A DNA stretch of 64,000 nt, taken from Vibrio maritimus (GTDB lineage: Bacteria; Pseudomonadota; Gammaproteobacteria; Enterobacterales; Vibrionaceae). Positions 9,301 to 18,086 of this stretch are shown piece by piece. Below the pieces are notes generated by a model. It had not been told where the DNA came from and searched no databases. It saw nothing but the letters and a program-made list of their open reading frames with translations. Position numbers and translations under genes: made by a program. The stretch lies in contig BBMT01000007.1 in NCBI GenBank assembly GCA_000755425.1, positions 247,173 to 311,172 on the forward strand, in the 5' to 3' direction. Numbering within the stretch: position 1 is the first letter of the stretch; every line of letters starts with the position of its first letter.

Positions 9301-9792
9301 ATGAAAATGAATCACGTTGGTATCATGGTTGGCGATATGGACAAAGCGGTAGAGTTCTACACTAAAGCGCTAGGTCTTCGCGTTGTAATGAACAACACTA
9401 AAGTTATCGAAGAGCGCGAATCTGCAATCGGTCGTATGTGCATTGCTGTATTTGGTGAGGGCTTCAAAGGTTTCAATATCGCTCACCTAGTGACAAATGA
9501 TGGTATCGGTGTGGAACTGTTCGAAATGGTTGACCGCGAAGAACGTCATAACGTTGACTTCTCTCGCCTAGGTATCTTCCACTTCTGTCTACAACTTCCA
9601 AAAGAGCAGTTTGAATCAGCAATCAAACGCGTAGAAGAGTTCGGCGGTAAAGTGCGTATGGACATTCATCGCTACCACCCAGAAGATGATTCAAAGCAAG
9701 CACAAATGGTTTACCTAGAAGACCCGTTTGGCAACCTATTTGAGTTCTACTCTCACTCTTACGAAGACACTTACGCTTCTGATTACGAGTAA
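9301..9792 (+). CDS. VOC (glyoxalase/dioxygenase) superfamily protein
   Basis: A 163-residue protein with the beta-alpha-beta-beta-beta modules of vicinal-oxygen-chelate enzymes: MNHVGIMVGDMDKAVEFYTK at the N-terminus and a second module ending YLEDPFGNLFEFYSH, where His and Glu metal ligands are usual. The exact reaction is not deducible. ATG 9301 is preceded by GGAGAAA at seven bases, deciding the start over the in-frame TTG at 9289. Monocistronic, with an AT-rich promoter region and its own terminator. Codon use is strongly biased toward preferred codons, suggesting high expression. Confidence 0.85.
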   Translation: MKMNHVGIMVGDMDKAVEFYTKALGLRVVMNNTKVIEERESAIGRMCIAVFGEGFKGFNIAHLVTNDGIGVELFEMVDREERHNVDFSRLGIFHFCLQLPKEQFESAIKRVEEFGGKVRMDIHRYHPEDDSKQAQMVYLEDPFGNLFEFYSHSYEDTYASDYE

Positions 9793-9821
9793 TGCTCTTA
9801 AGTGATAAGTAAGTATTTTGA

Positions 9822-9860
9822 TGCCCACGAGATGCTAGGTCTCGTGGGTATTTTTGTTTT
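9822..9860 (+). terminator. Terminator of the VOC gene
   Basis: Nine-bp perfect stem CCCACGAGA / TCTCGTGGG followed by TATTTTTGTTTT. Confidence 0.9.
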
Positions 9861-10027
9861 ATTGCCTAAATCACTTTTGGACAATTCCGAGTTACGCCGA
9901 GATTTTAAATCAATTACTTAGAATAAGTTTTTATACTTAAAACATCATGCCCCATCTGTAAATAGTAAGGAAAATCCATTCATTACGCCTCGCGCCCCTA
10001 ATTTCCATCATTTTTAAATGAACTGTT

Positions 10028-10471
10028 TCATGTGGAAAGACATTGCTGACTTGAATTTCGTAGTTTGATAATAGTTTTGCTGGTGTTAACACGGTTGATT
10101 GCCTTATCGCTCAAATTAGCGTGATTGAAATCGGTACAAAATAGATCCGCGCGATACAGGTCGACGTTGAACATTTGTGCGTAGCTCATGTCTGCATTTC
10201 GTAAATCTGCATCTCGGAACGTCGCGTTGTTCAGATTCGCGTGGCTGAAATTGGCATAGGTGATATCAGCCTCATTCATATTTGTGCCTGATAAATCGGC
10301 GCCACTAAAGTTGGCTCGGGTTAGGCTAGCACAACGCAGGTCTAGGTTTTGAAGTTCTAGATGGCTTAGGTCAGTATTACGTAATTGTGCTCTTTCGCCG
10401 CCTTGGTTTTTTAGCCACAGCTTGTGTTGTTGAAGAATAGAGTCAAGCTCTTGCTGACTGTAGGTAATCAT
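10028..10471 (-). CDS. Pentapeptide repeat protein
   Basis: About 147 residues, most of it A(D/N)LXX pentapeptides from residue 35 to 125 (for example ANFSGADLSGTNMNEADI), which fold into a right-handed quadrilateral beta-helix. Some such proteins mimic DNA and protect gyrase, but that cannot be inferred here. ATG 10471 is the likelier start; a GTG two codons upstream is possible. It follows the arsR gene but behind a hairpin, so it may be expressed separately. Confidence 0.8.
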   Translation of the reverse strand: MITYSQQELDSILQQHKLWLKNQGGERAQLRNTDLSHLELQNLDLRCASLTRANFSGADLSGTNMNEADITYANFSHANLNNATFRDADLRNADMSYAQMFNVDLYRADLFCTDFNHANLSDKAINRVNTSKTIIKLRNSSQQCLST

Positions 10472-10487
10472 GATCACACCACTATTT

Positions 10488-10517
10488 TCAAAAGGGATAC
10501 TGATATTAGTATCCCTT
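10488..10517 (-). terminator. Hairpin between arsR-type gene and pentapeptide gene
   Basis: AAGGGATAC / GTATCCCTT perfect 9-bp stem with, on the minus strand, CCCTTTTG after it. It lies 40 bases after the ArsR stop and only about 17 bases before the pentapeptide start, so it may double as a 5' leader hairpin. Confidence 0.6.
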
Positions 10518-10556
10518 ATTTTCGTTTGTCGCTATCTCTCTTCTTTCAATCGAGAT

Positions 10557-10949
10557 CTAGCTAATCTTACTGTGCCATGTTTCGCTGTCTGGGCCGACGA
10601 CACATTCGCCATCAACTCGCATTGATAAACGAATCAGGCAGCGTTTGACCACTTCTTTGAAATCGTCTTCGGGCAAGTGCCTTACTGAATCGACCAAGGC
10701 TTTGCAGTGCGGAGCGGTTTGCTCTTTTAAGGTGTAGAACACCCATTTGCCTTTTTTCTCATGGTTGAGCAGGCCAGCTTTGTATAGCATTTTAAGGTTA
10801 CGAGACACGTTGTATTGAGTTTCACCAATGATGTCCATTGCTTCAGCCACTGCCATGCATTCATCCACATGCAGGAACAACCAGAACAATCGCAGTCGAT
10901 TGGGTTCTGATAAGGCTTTTAGAGAATCAATGTATTTTTCATCCATCAT
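10557..10949 (-). CDS. ArsR/SmtB family transcriptional regulator
   Basis: A 130-residue winged-helix repressor: LKALSEPNRLRLFWLFLH at residues 10-27, recognition helix in TQYNVSRNLKMLYKAGLL, and wing EKKGKWVFYTL. The metal site of classical ArsR (CxCxxC) is absent; single cysteines occur near residue 31 (DECMAV) and in the C-terminal RVDGECVVG, so the inducer is unclear. It is co-oriented with and 77 bases downstream of the permease gene, which it probably regulates. Confidence 0.85.
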   Translation of the reverse strand: MMDEKYIDSLKALSEPNRLRLFWLFLHVDECMAVAEAMDIIGETQYNVSRNLKMLYKAGLLNHEKKGKWVFYTLKEQTAPHCKALVDSVRHLPEDDFKEVVKRCLIRLSMRVDGECVVGPDSETWHSKIS

Positions 10950-11025
10950 GGTTTTACCCTTCTAACTGAGTAGCGCCACTCTTTGTGAGCGGCGCAAAGT
11001 TTGATTTTGTTCTGAGTAATCGATT

Positions 11026-12024
11026 TTACACAACATATTGGAAGATAGCGCCACCAATGATGGCTGTCGTTAAGACGATTCCTACAAACGCGATTACGGC
11101 TTTTCTTTTTAGAACAGCAGATACTAGCGCGATTTCAGGCAAACTAGCACCTGTACCACCAATAATTAGTGCCAATGCCGCGCCTAAGCCCATTCCTTTA
11201 GCAATTAACACATTAAGTAGCGGGATCGCCATCTCGATACGTAGGTAAAGCGGTATACCAATCAATGAAGCGACCACGATAGATTGGAAGCTGTCTCCAC
11301 CCACGTACTTTTCTACCAAATCTGCTGGTAAGTAAGCTGCCGAGAAACCGCTGATCGCCGCACCCAACATTACATACGGGATAATTCGCTTGAACAAAGC
11401 CCAAGCACCGCCCATTGCATTACACACTCTTGATGCTGAAGAAGGAGCCCCGCTACAAGTGTTACCTGTGTTTTTGGTACTGCTTGAACCTGAGCAGCCT
11501 TTGCCTTTGGTGTCTTCAAGCTCAGCACCACGTTTAATCTCGTTTCTCCAAGGTGATTTGGAAATCAAGTAACCACCGAGAACTGCTGCGGTAAAGGTCA
11601 CCAAGAAGTACACCATGGTGATTTTCAACCCGAACGCGGCGTACACCATCGCCAATACGATGAAGTTACACAGTGGTGCCGAGATGATGAAGCTCATCAC
11701 AGTACCTAATGATGCACCCATCGACGCCATTGCCATTGTTACTGGTACCACTGCTGCGCTACAAAATGGGGTCAGCATCCCAAATAGTGCGCCCAACAAG
11801 GTTCCCCATTTATCATGTTTGGTTAGCGTCGCTTGGAGTTTATTTTGAGGGATATACTCTCGCATGATGCCTGTCAGTACCGACACAATAGCGATGATAA
11901 AGACCAAACCTTTGGCCACATAAAAGAACTCATTTAACGCAATAACTAATTTAGCATCCACAATTGGAATCTCTAGCAAGTGAAAAGAGGCTGGGATAAT
12001 ATACACACTCGCACGATCGTGCAA
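11026..12024 (-). CDS. Permease of the ArsP/DUF318 (COG0701) family
   Basis: A 332-residue inner-membrane protein with eight or so helices. The TPFCSAAVVP motif near residue 86 matches the TPFCS signature of the family, and the second half repeats the fold (GIPLYLRIEMAIPLLN). The central cytoplasmic loop (about 175-205) is unusual in being Gly/Ser-rich with three cysteines. ArsP members export organoarsenicals; this one keeps only one of the paired cysteines in the first motif, so the substrate is open. The ATG at 12024 gives a long N-terminus; a GTG 20 codons in is possible. Linked to the ArsR gene. Confidence 0.8.
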   Translation of the reverse strand: MHDRASVYIIPASFHLLEIPIVDAKLVIALNEFFYVAKGLVFIIAIVSVLTGIMREYIPQNKLQATLTKHDKWGTLLGALFGMLTPFCSAAVVPVTMAMASMGASLGTVMSFIISAPLCNFIVLAMVYAAFGLKITMVYFLVTFTAAVLGGYLISKSPWRNEIKRGAELEDTKGKGCSGSSSTKNTGNTCSGAPSSASRVCNAMGGAWALFKRIIPYVMLGAAISGFSAAYLPADLVEKYVGGDSFQSIVVASLIGIPLYLRIEMAIPLLNVLIAKGMGLGAALALIIGGTGASLPEIALVSAVLKRKAVIAFVGIVLTTAIIGGAIFQYVV

Positions 12025-13152
12025 GTATGCATTCGTACTTTGGGTGCCATAAGTGTGTTTTGGTCTTTTGCTTCTATCGAAAAACAGGCGTCATGATTAT
12101 AAAAATAACACCATAAATCAGGATTTTGCCTATTAAATGAAGCTGTCAATAATGAGGCGTGGGGGAAGATATATTGATGAAAAGATTTAGAAGTATGCTC
12201 AAAGCATTATTGAGTTTTCTATCGCTATGAAGGCGACCACTTATGTAACCTCGTAGCAGATTTCGGTATTGGTAAAACTAATTCACGCAGTAAATCAGCC
12301 ATAAAAGAATTCGACTGGTGCAAGCTCGCTTTTGGGCAGATCTGCGTTACGGTGATCAACTCCGTCAGCACACCGCTGGACAAAATGAGTTAGAGATCTT
12401 TCAATTCTTAGACGATTTGTTAGCTTTTTACTGTACGCGATTTGGCGGAGGTCAGAGCAAGACTAGGTTGAGCAGAAATTTAGAAAAATTTCGTCACAGC
12501 CCTTACATTTTCGTTTGGAATTTCTTATTAACTATGTAGGTGCTAAACACCGATGGCCGAGACATACGCCAGCATAAAGATACAAAAACTAAAATAATTG
12601 ATATGGGAAAATTCCAGATGTGTAAGTTCGAAATAGCGAAAGGAAAACTCAAATTTGAGATAGGTTGGTCAGCGAGCCAGTTCACCTTAGAGTGCTCTTT
12701 GCGCTCCTTTAGCGCAGTGTTCAAGAAAAAGTAAAGCAAACCGCCCTCTCGATGGAGGGCGGGTAGCCAAGCTTTATTGGCCCTGCTTGAGTGAAATCCA
12801 TAGTTTTTGCAATTGACTCGAGTTCACTAAATCTAATTCGAATCTAGTCATTAGAAAGCTGAGGGCATATTTGCAATGGACAGTAGAGCTAAGCAAATAG
12901 TCTAACTAACTTTGGGGTAAAATCGTGTTTGATGACGCCGCTAGTCCCCCTGTCTGCATAACCCCCTTCGGTGACTTTATGTCGCCTTTTTTACGCACAA
13001 AAAACACCCACCTCGCACATTATGTGATCGCTCTCATAAGAATCTAAAAGCCACACCAAAAATGTGTGATTAGTTTAAAAAATCGCCACCAATCTTATCT
13101 TTCACTTTTGAAAACGTGAAAAGGATCCCAACACGTTGAGTAAAATAAAATT
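12025..13152. other. Long region without a recognisable gene
   Basis: Over 1.1 kb with only short frames that match no family I know. A GTG-started 73-codon frame at 12318-12539 and a 64-codon frame at 12540-12734 are open but lack good ribosome binding sites. A perfect stem CCGCCCTC / GAGGGCGG lies at 12741-12762 without a strong T tail. The DNA is AT-rich and looks like eroded accessory sequence. Confidence 0.5.
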
Positions 13153-13186
13153 AGAGTAATTACTCAAACATAGAGTAATTACTCTA
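13153..13186. promoter_or_regulatory. Tandem palindromic operator GAGTAATTACTC
   Basis: Two copies of the palindrome GAGTAATTACTC lie at 13154-13165 and 13173-13184, the second extending to a perfect 16-bp TAGAGTAATTACTCTA. Centres are 19 bp apart and about 90 bp upstream of the ATG at 13272. This is the arrangement expected for a dimeric repressor of TetR or MarR type. No regulator gene is adjacent. Confidence 0.65.
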
Positions 13187-13271
13187 TCGTAAGGTTTTGA
13201 AAAATAAAAAGAACAGAGTGTGTGTATTAACTGAATTTTGATTAAAACCAATAATTTAACGTGGAGGTATC

Positions 13272-14174
13272 ATGGACATACCAACCTGGCAATACGTGGC
13301 ATCTATGTCTTCTTACATAGTGTTTTTGTTACTACTCATCGAAGGCATGCGCCGGACTCCCCGGTTGACGGCCTTTATTTGGATCGCAACTTTATTTACC
13401 GCGCCGTTGTGGGCTGATCAGTTGGATGGCTGGTTCCGCTGGGCGAAAACCGTGAGCGTACTTATTCCGACAGCTTTGGTGGTCGGTCTTGCTCGACTAG
13501 CTTGGTACTACCGAGAAAACCCGAACGCGATATTACGTTTCTTCCGCGGCGACTGGGTACTGAAAGTGTTGTACGGCGTGTTATTTCTCAACATTGCCGA
13601 AGCGACACTCAAAGATCTGGTTACGGGCAACTACTTCAACTTCATTTGTGGCGTGATCTTATGTATTACCATCCCATTCCCGCGCTACAAGAACGGCGTA
13701 CGTCAGTACTGGCTTATCTCTAAAGACAAGCCGAATGACTTGCTGTTTTATTCTACGGCGGCTTGGAACTTCCTATACACCACATGGAACCTGGCGTTTG
13801 TGTATGGCGAAAACACCGGCTTCTTCGCGAGTTCATTCTGTATTTTGATTGCGGCCGAGCTTTATCCGGTCATCAAAAAACGTCCAGAGCTCTACATCAT
13901 TGCACGTGTTTACACGCTCGCGTTCCACATCTTCGTCCGTGCTATCCACGATGTGTTTACCCCGGTCATGGACTCCAGCGCATGGCGTAACGAGAGCGTG
14001 CTCTATTGGTGGGGCGCTATCAACCTTGCGATGCATATTCCATTTGTCATCTGGTACTTCAAAAAGCAGCGCGAGCAGAAGGAGCCACCGTATGGCGACA
14101 ATCAGCCTCCACTGAAAACGGACTGCGTCAATGAGTACGACGAAGCTCCTGACAAAGTGGCGCTAGCCAAATAG
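13272..14174 (+). CDS. Multi-span membrane protein, DUF5692-like, copy 1
   Basis: A 300-residue integral membrane protein with about eight helices and a charged, proline-rich C-terminal tail. Conserved positions shared with the next gene include LNIAEATLKDLVTGNYFN (near 115), TAAWNFLYTTWNLAFVYGEN (near 160) and a following RVYTLAFH helix. From memory this resembles the DUF5692 family of unknown function; that name is tentative. GGAGG precedes ATG 13272 closely. It opens a five-gene cluster behind the double palindrome. Confidence 0.7.
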   Translation: MDIPTWQYVASMSSYIVFLLLLIEGMRRTPRLTAFIWIATLFTAPLWADQLDGWFRWAKTVSVLIPTALVVGLARLAWYYRENPNAILRFFRGDWVLKVLYGVLFLNIAEATLKDLVTGNYFNFICGVILCITIPFPRYKNGVRQYWLISKDKPNDLLFYSTAAWNFLYTTWNLAFVYGENTGFFASSFCILIAAELYPVIKKRPELYIIARVYTLAFHIFVRAIHDVFTPVMDSSAWRNESVLYWWGAINLAMHIPFVIWYFKKQREQKEPPYGDNQPPLKTDCVNEYDEAPDKVALAK

Positions 14175-14240
14175 TTAGAAGCAGATTGCTTGGACGCAAA
14201 TTGCTTAGAGGCACATAGCTTATAGGTAAATAGCTTAAGG
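14175..14240 (+). repeat. Degenerate 15-bp tandem repeat after the stop codon
   Basis: Directly after the TAG stop come four imperfect 15-bp units: TTAGAAGCAGATTGC, TTGGACGCAAATTGC, TTAGAGGCACATAGC and TTATAGGTAAATAGC, then TTAAGG. They stay in the frame of the preceding gene and would encode pentapeptides of the type L-E-A-x-C before a second stop, so they may be a decayed C-terminal repeat tail. Confidence 0.6.
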
Positions 14241-14250
14241 GCTCTCCCTC

Positions 14251-14285
14251 GGTGGCCTAGTCGATGGCGACGTCATTAGGCCACC
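14251..14285 (+). other. Intercistronic hairpin
   Basis: GGTGGCCTA and TAGGCCACC form a 9-bp stem around a 17-base loop, between the two membrane-protein genes. There is no T tail, so a role in mRNA stability or partial attenuation is more likely than full termination. Confidence 0.5.
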
Positions 14286-14312
14286 ACTTCAAAACCTGAT
14301 ACAGGTGATGGT

Positions 14313-15479
14313 ATGAAAAGATTAACAACACAGATTTTGGCGTTGTTGGTAACACTGTGCGCGGCGTTTATGTCCCCGCTTGCAGCAGCCGATCAAGGCT
14401 ATAGCGAACAACAACTTATTGGTGAAACTTGGCAAGGGACGTTTGATGGCGACCCTGGAGAGGGCAGTCTGTTTTATCGCCTTGAGTTTTTGGCTGACGG
14501 CAAAGTCAAAATACTTAGACAGTCTGGTGGTTTTAACAAGACCGAAGTTCAGAATTGGCATATAGAAGAGGGTCAAGTCGTGATCCGCAGCAATGCTGGT
14601 GATGAGATCACTGACTTTGATAACGCGACTTTCGCGTATACCGATCGCGATCAGATGCGCTTTACCAAGGATGGCAGCCATTGCAACTTCCATAAACTGT
14701 ATCAAACCCGTGCTTATCTGCATGTGTTGTTTGTACTGGTCGGCTTGATTGTACTCAATGAGCTTTGCCGTCATGTGAAATGGGCAAACTACCTACTTTG
14801 GTTCGTACTGCCGATTGCACTCATTCCACTGTTCAGTAGCTACGGCGTTACCTACTGGTTTAAGTGGGTCAAGCTTTACTCGGTAGTCGGTGCCGCCGCG
14901 CTGTTTACCCTTATCCGATTTACCCCTATTGGCGATAAAAAGTGGGCACGTTTTGGCGCTGCTGCGTTCTTGGCACTGAATATTTCAGAGGCGGTGCTGC
15001 AAGATTTCACCATGGGCAACATGGCCAACATTCTTAATGCGACCGGTGGTTTGCTCTCTATCATCACGCTAGCGGGTTGGGCACAGATCCATGCTGACAA
15101 ATCAAAACAAAAAGACATGGTGTGGCCTGCAATGACCACGTTTTGGATCATCGCTTACGATATCTGGAACATCGTGTTTGTTTACCTCAACTTCCCCGGC
15201 AGTGCTACAGCGCAAGCCATGGTTCTGGTGGCGGCAACTCTGCCATCTCTGTTTATCAAGAAAGGTACTTGGCTGCAGGCGCGCGCCTTCACGCTGGCGG
15301 GTTCCTTTATGTATTACTTCAGTTGTCCATTTATGTACGAAAGCAACGTGGTGGTGCTGCCGCGCAACGATGAGCTCATGTTATTAGCGGGATTGGCGAG
15401 CTTTGTAGCAAACGGTATCTATGCCTGGTTGTTCTTTAGAAAAACGCGCGAACAGCGCATGGCGTCAGTTCTCTCTTAA
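14313..15479 (+). CDS. Exported-domain fusion to DUF5692-like membrane protein, copy 2
   Basis: A 388-residue protein. Residues 1-26 are a signal peptide ending SPLAAA, residues 27-130 form a soluble, probably periplasmic domain of beta-sandwich character (GETWQGTFDGDPGEG, YRLEFLADGKVKIL), and residues 133-385 are about eight membrane helices homologous to the preceding gene. Matching motifs are LNISEAVLQDFTMGNMANI and YDIWNIVFVYLNFPG. The family function is unknown. It is co-transcribed with copy 1; the added exported domain suggests it contacts a periplasmic partner such as the barrel encoded next. Confidence 0.7.
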   Translation: MKRLTTQILALLVTLCAAFMSPLAAADQGYSEQQLIGETWQGTFDGDPGEGSLFYRLEFLADGKVKILRQSGGFNKTEVQNWHIEEGQVVIRSNAGDEITDFDNATFAYTDRDQMRFTKDGSHCNFHKLYQTRAYLHVLFVLVGLIVLNELCRHVKWANYLLWFVLPIALIPLFSSYGVTYWFKWVKLYSVVGAAALFTLIRFTPIGDKKWARFGAAAFLALNISEAVLQDFTMGNMANILNATGGLLSIITLAGWAQIHADKSKQKDMVWPAMTTFWIIAYDIWNIVFVYLNFPGSATAQAMVLVAATLPSLFIKKGTWLQARAFTLAGSFMYYFSCPFMYESNVVVLPRNDELMLLAGLASFVANGIYAWLFFRKTREQRMASVLS

Positions 15480-15538
15480 TACTAATAAATTTGTAATAAA
15501 AACAGTTGTATGACTCATTATTGTAGTGGAGCCAAATT

Positions 15539-16398
15539 ATGAAATCTTACCTAATTCCAATGACCTCAATCGCCCTTGTTTGTTCTGGTGCTGCCCTTGC
15601 TAACGAGGAGGCTGAGCAACAAATTGACATGTCGAGCCCAACCGAAGCCTATACCGCATTAGGCGTAGGCTACGGTAACGAAGGGATGAACCTAAAAGCG
15701 ATGTACATGCTATCCGAGCCCGACTCTGACCGTAAATCCGGTTTCATCCTAGAGTTCAACGATGTGTTTGATGAAAAGGGTGGCGATCCGAAATTCTCAG
15801 GTACTAAAGTCATGGGTGGGATGGTCGTGCCTCAAATGGACGATAAGACTACCAACCGCAACTATCGTTTCCGCTATGGCTCGGTGAATACCACCAACGG
15901 CCTTGGACACATGTGGATGCGGTGGTCAAAGATCATCCTTTCTACGGTCAAACCGCGGTAATTCAAGCGGGCGCAGTCGCGACGCTACCGATTGGTGATA
16001 ATGCGTTTATTTGGCCAGTATTGATGGCAGGTGGCGTCATTATGGAAGACAACACCAGTAAACTCGCAAGTTATGATCCCGCCATGGCCGCCGCCAATAA
16101 TCTAAGCAGCAGTGGCATTGATTGGGCGTCGACTATCTATTCGGTTAAGGTCTATGGCCGTTATAAGTTCAATGACTCTTGGTGGGTGTTGGGTGCTTGG
16201 ACTTACACCGATGAGTTTGGCGGTAAGAGTTGGGATAAGCCCGTCTCTGAGGGCGGTTTAGAGCTGAGTCCTCAGCAAATCGAATTGACGCTCGGTTACC
16301 AGATCACTAACCGTCAAAACCTACGTCTTAACTACCATAACTTCTCTGACAGTGATGCTCCGGACAAAGTATGGCTTGAATACAACTACGCCTTCTAA
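15539..16398 (+). CDS. Outer-membrane beta-barrel protein (frameshifted as given)
   Basis: Signal peptide to about residue 21 (SGAALANEE), then alternating hydrophobic strands rich in Tyr/Trp/Gly and a final WLEYNYAF ending in phenylalanine, the usual outer-membrane sorting signal. The frame breaks near 15910: the first frame runs to NGLGH, the other resumes at VDAVVKDHPFYGQ. One missing base heals it to 286 residues. It resembles a small porin-like barrel; substrate unknown. GTGGAG precedes ATG 15539. Third gene of the cluster, likely delivering or exporting the compound handled by its neighbours. Confidence 0.7.
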
Positions 16399-16457
16399 CG
16401 TTTGAGTACTCATAGACAACACATGGCCCCTAGGTTTAGGGGTCATAAGGAGAAACC

Positions 16458-17018
16458 ATGAAATTACCGTTACTAATGACTTTACTCGCCGCAGTCTCTG
16501 TTACTGCGCAAGCAAAAACGATCAGTGGTATCGACGTGCCCGATACCTTGACCACACAGCAGCAAGAACTCACCTTGAATGGTGCTGGTGTGCGCAGCAA
16601 GTTCTTTATGGACTTGTATGTTGGCTCACTGTTTACCGCTTTACCTGCGACCGAAGCCGCGCCACTGATTGGTGGCGAACAGGCATCCGCAATTCGTCTT
16701 AACATTACTTCTAGCATGATCACCAAAGAAAAACTGGCCGATGCGCTCAACGAAGGTTTTGATAATGCGACAAGCGGCAACACGGCGCCAATTGATGCCA
16801 GTATAGCTAAGTTTGTTGAGTTGACCTTTGCTGATGATGTGACAGAGGGTGATCAGTTCACCTTGATGAGCGTGCCCGGTGAAGGCATTTATAGTTATAA
16901 AAATGGCGAGCTGCGCGTATTGGTCGAAGACGATGCGTTTCGCCAAGCTCTGCTCGCGGTTTGGTTAGGTGATAAACCGACGGATAAGTCGCTGAAGAAA
17001 GCCATGCTGTCTCGTTAA
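16458..17018 (+). CDS. Chalcone isomerase-like domain protein, exported
   Basis: A 186-residue protein with a signal peptide (MKLPLLMTLLAAVSVTAQA) followed by the bacterial chalcone-isomerase-like fold: ISGIDVPDTL, LNGAGVRSKFFMDLYVGSLF and a C-terminal RQALLAVWLGDKPTDKSLKKAML that is highly typical of the family. Bacterial members are periplasmic, lack demonstrated isomerase activity and may bind fatty acids or lipids. AAGGAG lies before the ATG. Fourth gene of the cluster, after a short stem-loop at 16426-16441. Confidence 0.85.
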   Translation: MKLPLLMTLLAAVSVTAQAKTISGIDVPDTLTTQQQELTLNGAGVRSKFFMDLYVGSLFTALPATEAAPLIGGEQASAIRLNITSSMITKEKLADALNEGFDNATSGNTAPIDASIAKFVELTFADDVTEGDQFTLMSVPGEGIYSYKNGELRVLVEDDAFRQALLAVWLGDKPTDKSLKKAMLSR

Positions 17019-17075
17019 GTCGCTGTACTTTAGATGGAATCAATAACTGACCCTAACCTAAGGTGGGAGGTAACA

Positions 17076-17906
17076 ATGGAACAACGACAGGTTATTGAAG
17101 ACATTGATGTTCATATTGAAGGCGATGGCGAGCACACCATAGTGATGATTCATGGCTGGCCGGATACCTATCGTTTGTGGGATAACCAAGTTGAGCAGCT
17201 TAAATCGCGCTATCGCTGTGTTAGATTTTCGCTGCCGGGTTATGAGCTTGGGCAGGCACGTCAATATCATGATTTAAACTCTATGTTGACTCTGTTCGAT
17301 ACCATCATAGAGTCCATTTCAGAGGGCAAGCCGGTGACCTTGTTGCTTCATGACTGGGGCTGCGTGTTTGGCTACCAATATGCGATGCGCCATCCTGAAA
17401 AGGTGAATCGTATTGTTGGCGTGGATATCGGTGATGCGAGCTCAAAAGACTTAGTGTTCTCGGCGAAAGCTAAAGCAATTTTACTGGGCTACCAGCTATG
17501 GTTGATGCTGGCATGGAATCTAGGAGGAAAAGTCGGCGATTGGATGACGCGAAAAATGGCGACAATTTTCGGCGCGCCGGGCGATACCTCTCGCATCCAT
17601 TCTGGCATGAATTATCCCTATCATTGGCGCTGGAGTAGTGTGTTCATGAAGCGCGAACTGGGAACGAAGCCGCTTGATATTCAGGTGCCTTTCTTGTTTA
17701 TCTACGGAAAAGACAAAGTCGGTATGTTTCATTCAAGTCCATGGCAGAGAAAAATGGCTGACATCGAAGGCAAAAAAGTGGTGGGGTTGTCCACTCATCA
17801 CTGGGTGATGGCAGAACAGCCGGAGGAGTTCAACCGCATCGTAGGGCAATGGCTTGCCGAGTCGGATGCTTTATTGGCGGCATTAGATCTGCAAAATACA
17901 GCCTAG
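17076..17906 (+). CDS. Alpha/beta hydrolase, epoxide hydrolase-like
   Basis: A 276-residue alpha/beta hydrolase. HGWPDTYRLW near residue 27 is the oxyanion-hole HGxP motif of epoxide hydrolases; the nucleophile is aspartate in LLHDWGCVFG (near 97); DKVGMFH and STHHWVM supply the likely acid and histidine of the triad. An aspartate nucleophile favours an epoxide hydrolase or dehalogenase over an esterase. GGGAGGT precedes ATG 17076, which I prefer over the frame opening at 17034. Last gene before a strong terminator. Confidence 0.85.
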   Translation: MEQRQVIEDIDVHIEGDGEHTIVMIHGWPDTYRLWDNQVEQLKSRYRCVRFSLPGYELGQARQYHDLNSMLTLFDTIIESISEGKPVTLLLHDWGCVFGYQYAMRHPEKVNRIVGVDIGDASSKDLVFSAKAKAILLGYQLWLMLAWNLGGKVGDWMTRKMATIFGAPGDTSRIHSGMNYPYHWRWSSVFMKRELGTKPLDIQVPFLFIYGKDKVGMFHSSPWQRKMADIEGKKVVGLSTHHWVMAEQPEEFNRIVGQWLAESDALLAALDLQNTA

Positions 17907-17952
17907 CGAACGAAGTTACTATTCCATTTAAATAACTAAATCCCCTGTCTTT

Positions 17953-17990
17953 AACGCCGCTGCTCCTGAGTTTCGCGGCGTTTTTTTATT
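17953..17990 (+). terminator. Terminator of the membrane/hydrolase cluster
   Basis: AACGCCGC / GCGGCGTT stem followed by seven Ts. It closes the five-gene unit that starts at 13272. Confidence 0.85.
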
Positions 17991-18086
17991 TGAGTCTTGT
18001 TTCAGGAGGAGGGTGTTGTCTGTGGAGATACCGAGATTCTTGTCTACACTCAATAGACTTAACTTAATAAAAAATAAGGTTTATTG

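Noticed and set aside
9301..9792. TTG at 9289 as the start of the VOC gene
   Set aside because: The TTG overlaps the GGAGAAA site that is well spaced for ATG 9301, where the domain begins.
12318..12734. Two open frames of 73 and 64 codons in the 12-kb gap
   Set aside because: No ribosome binding sites, no recognisable domains and atypical composition; treated as chance frames in eroded DNA.
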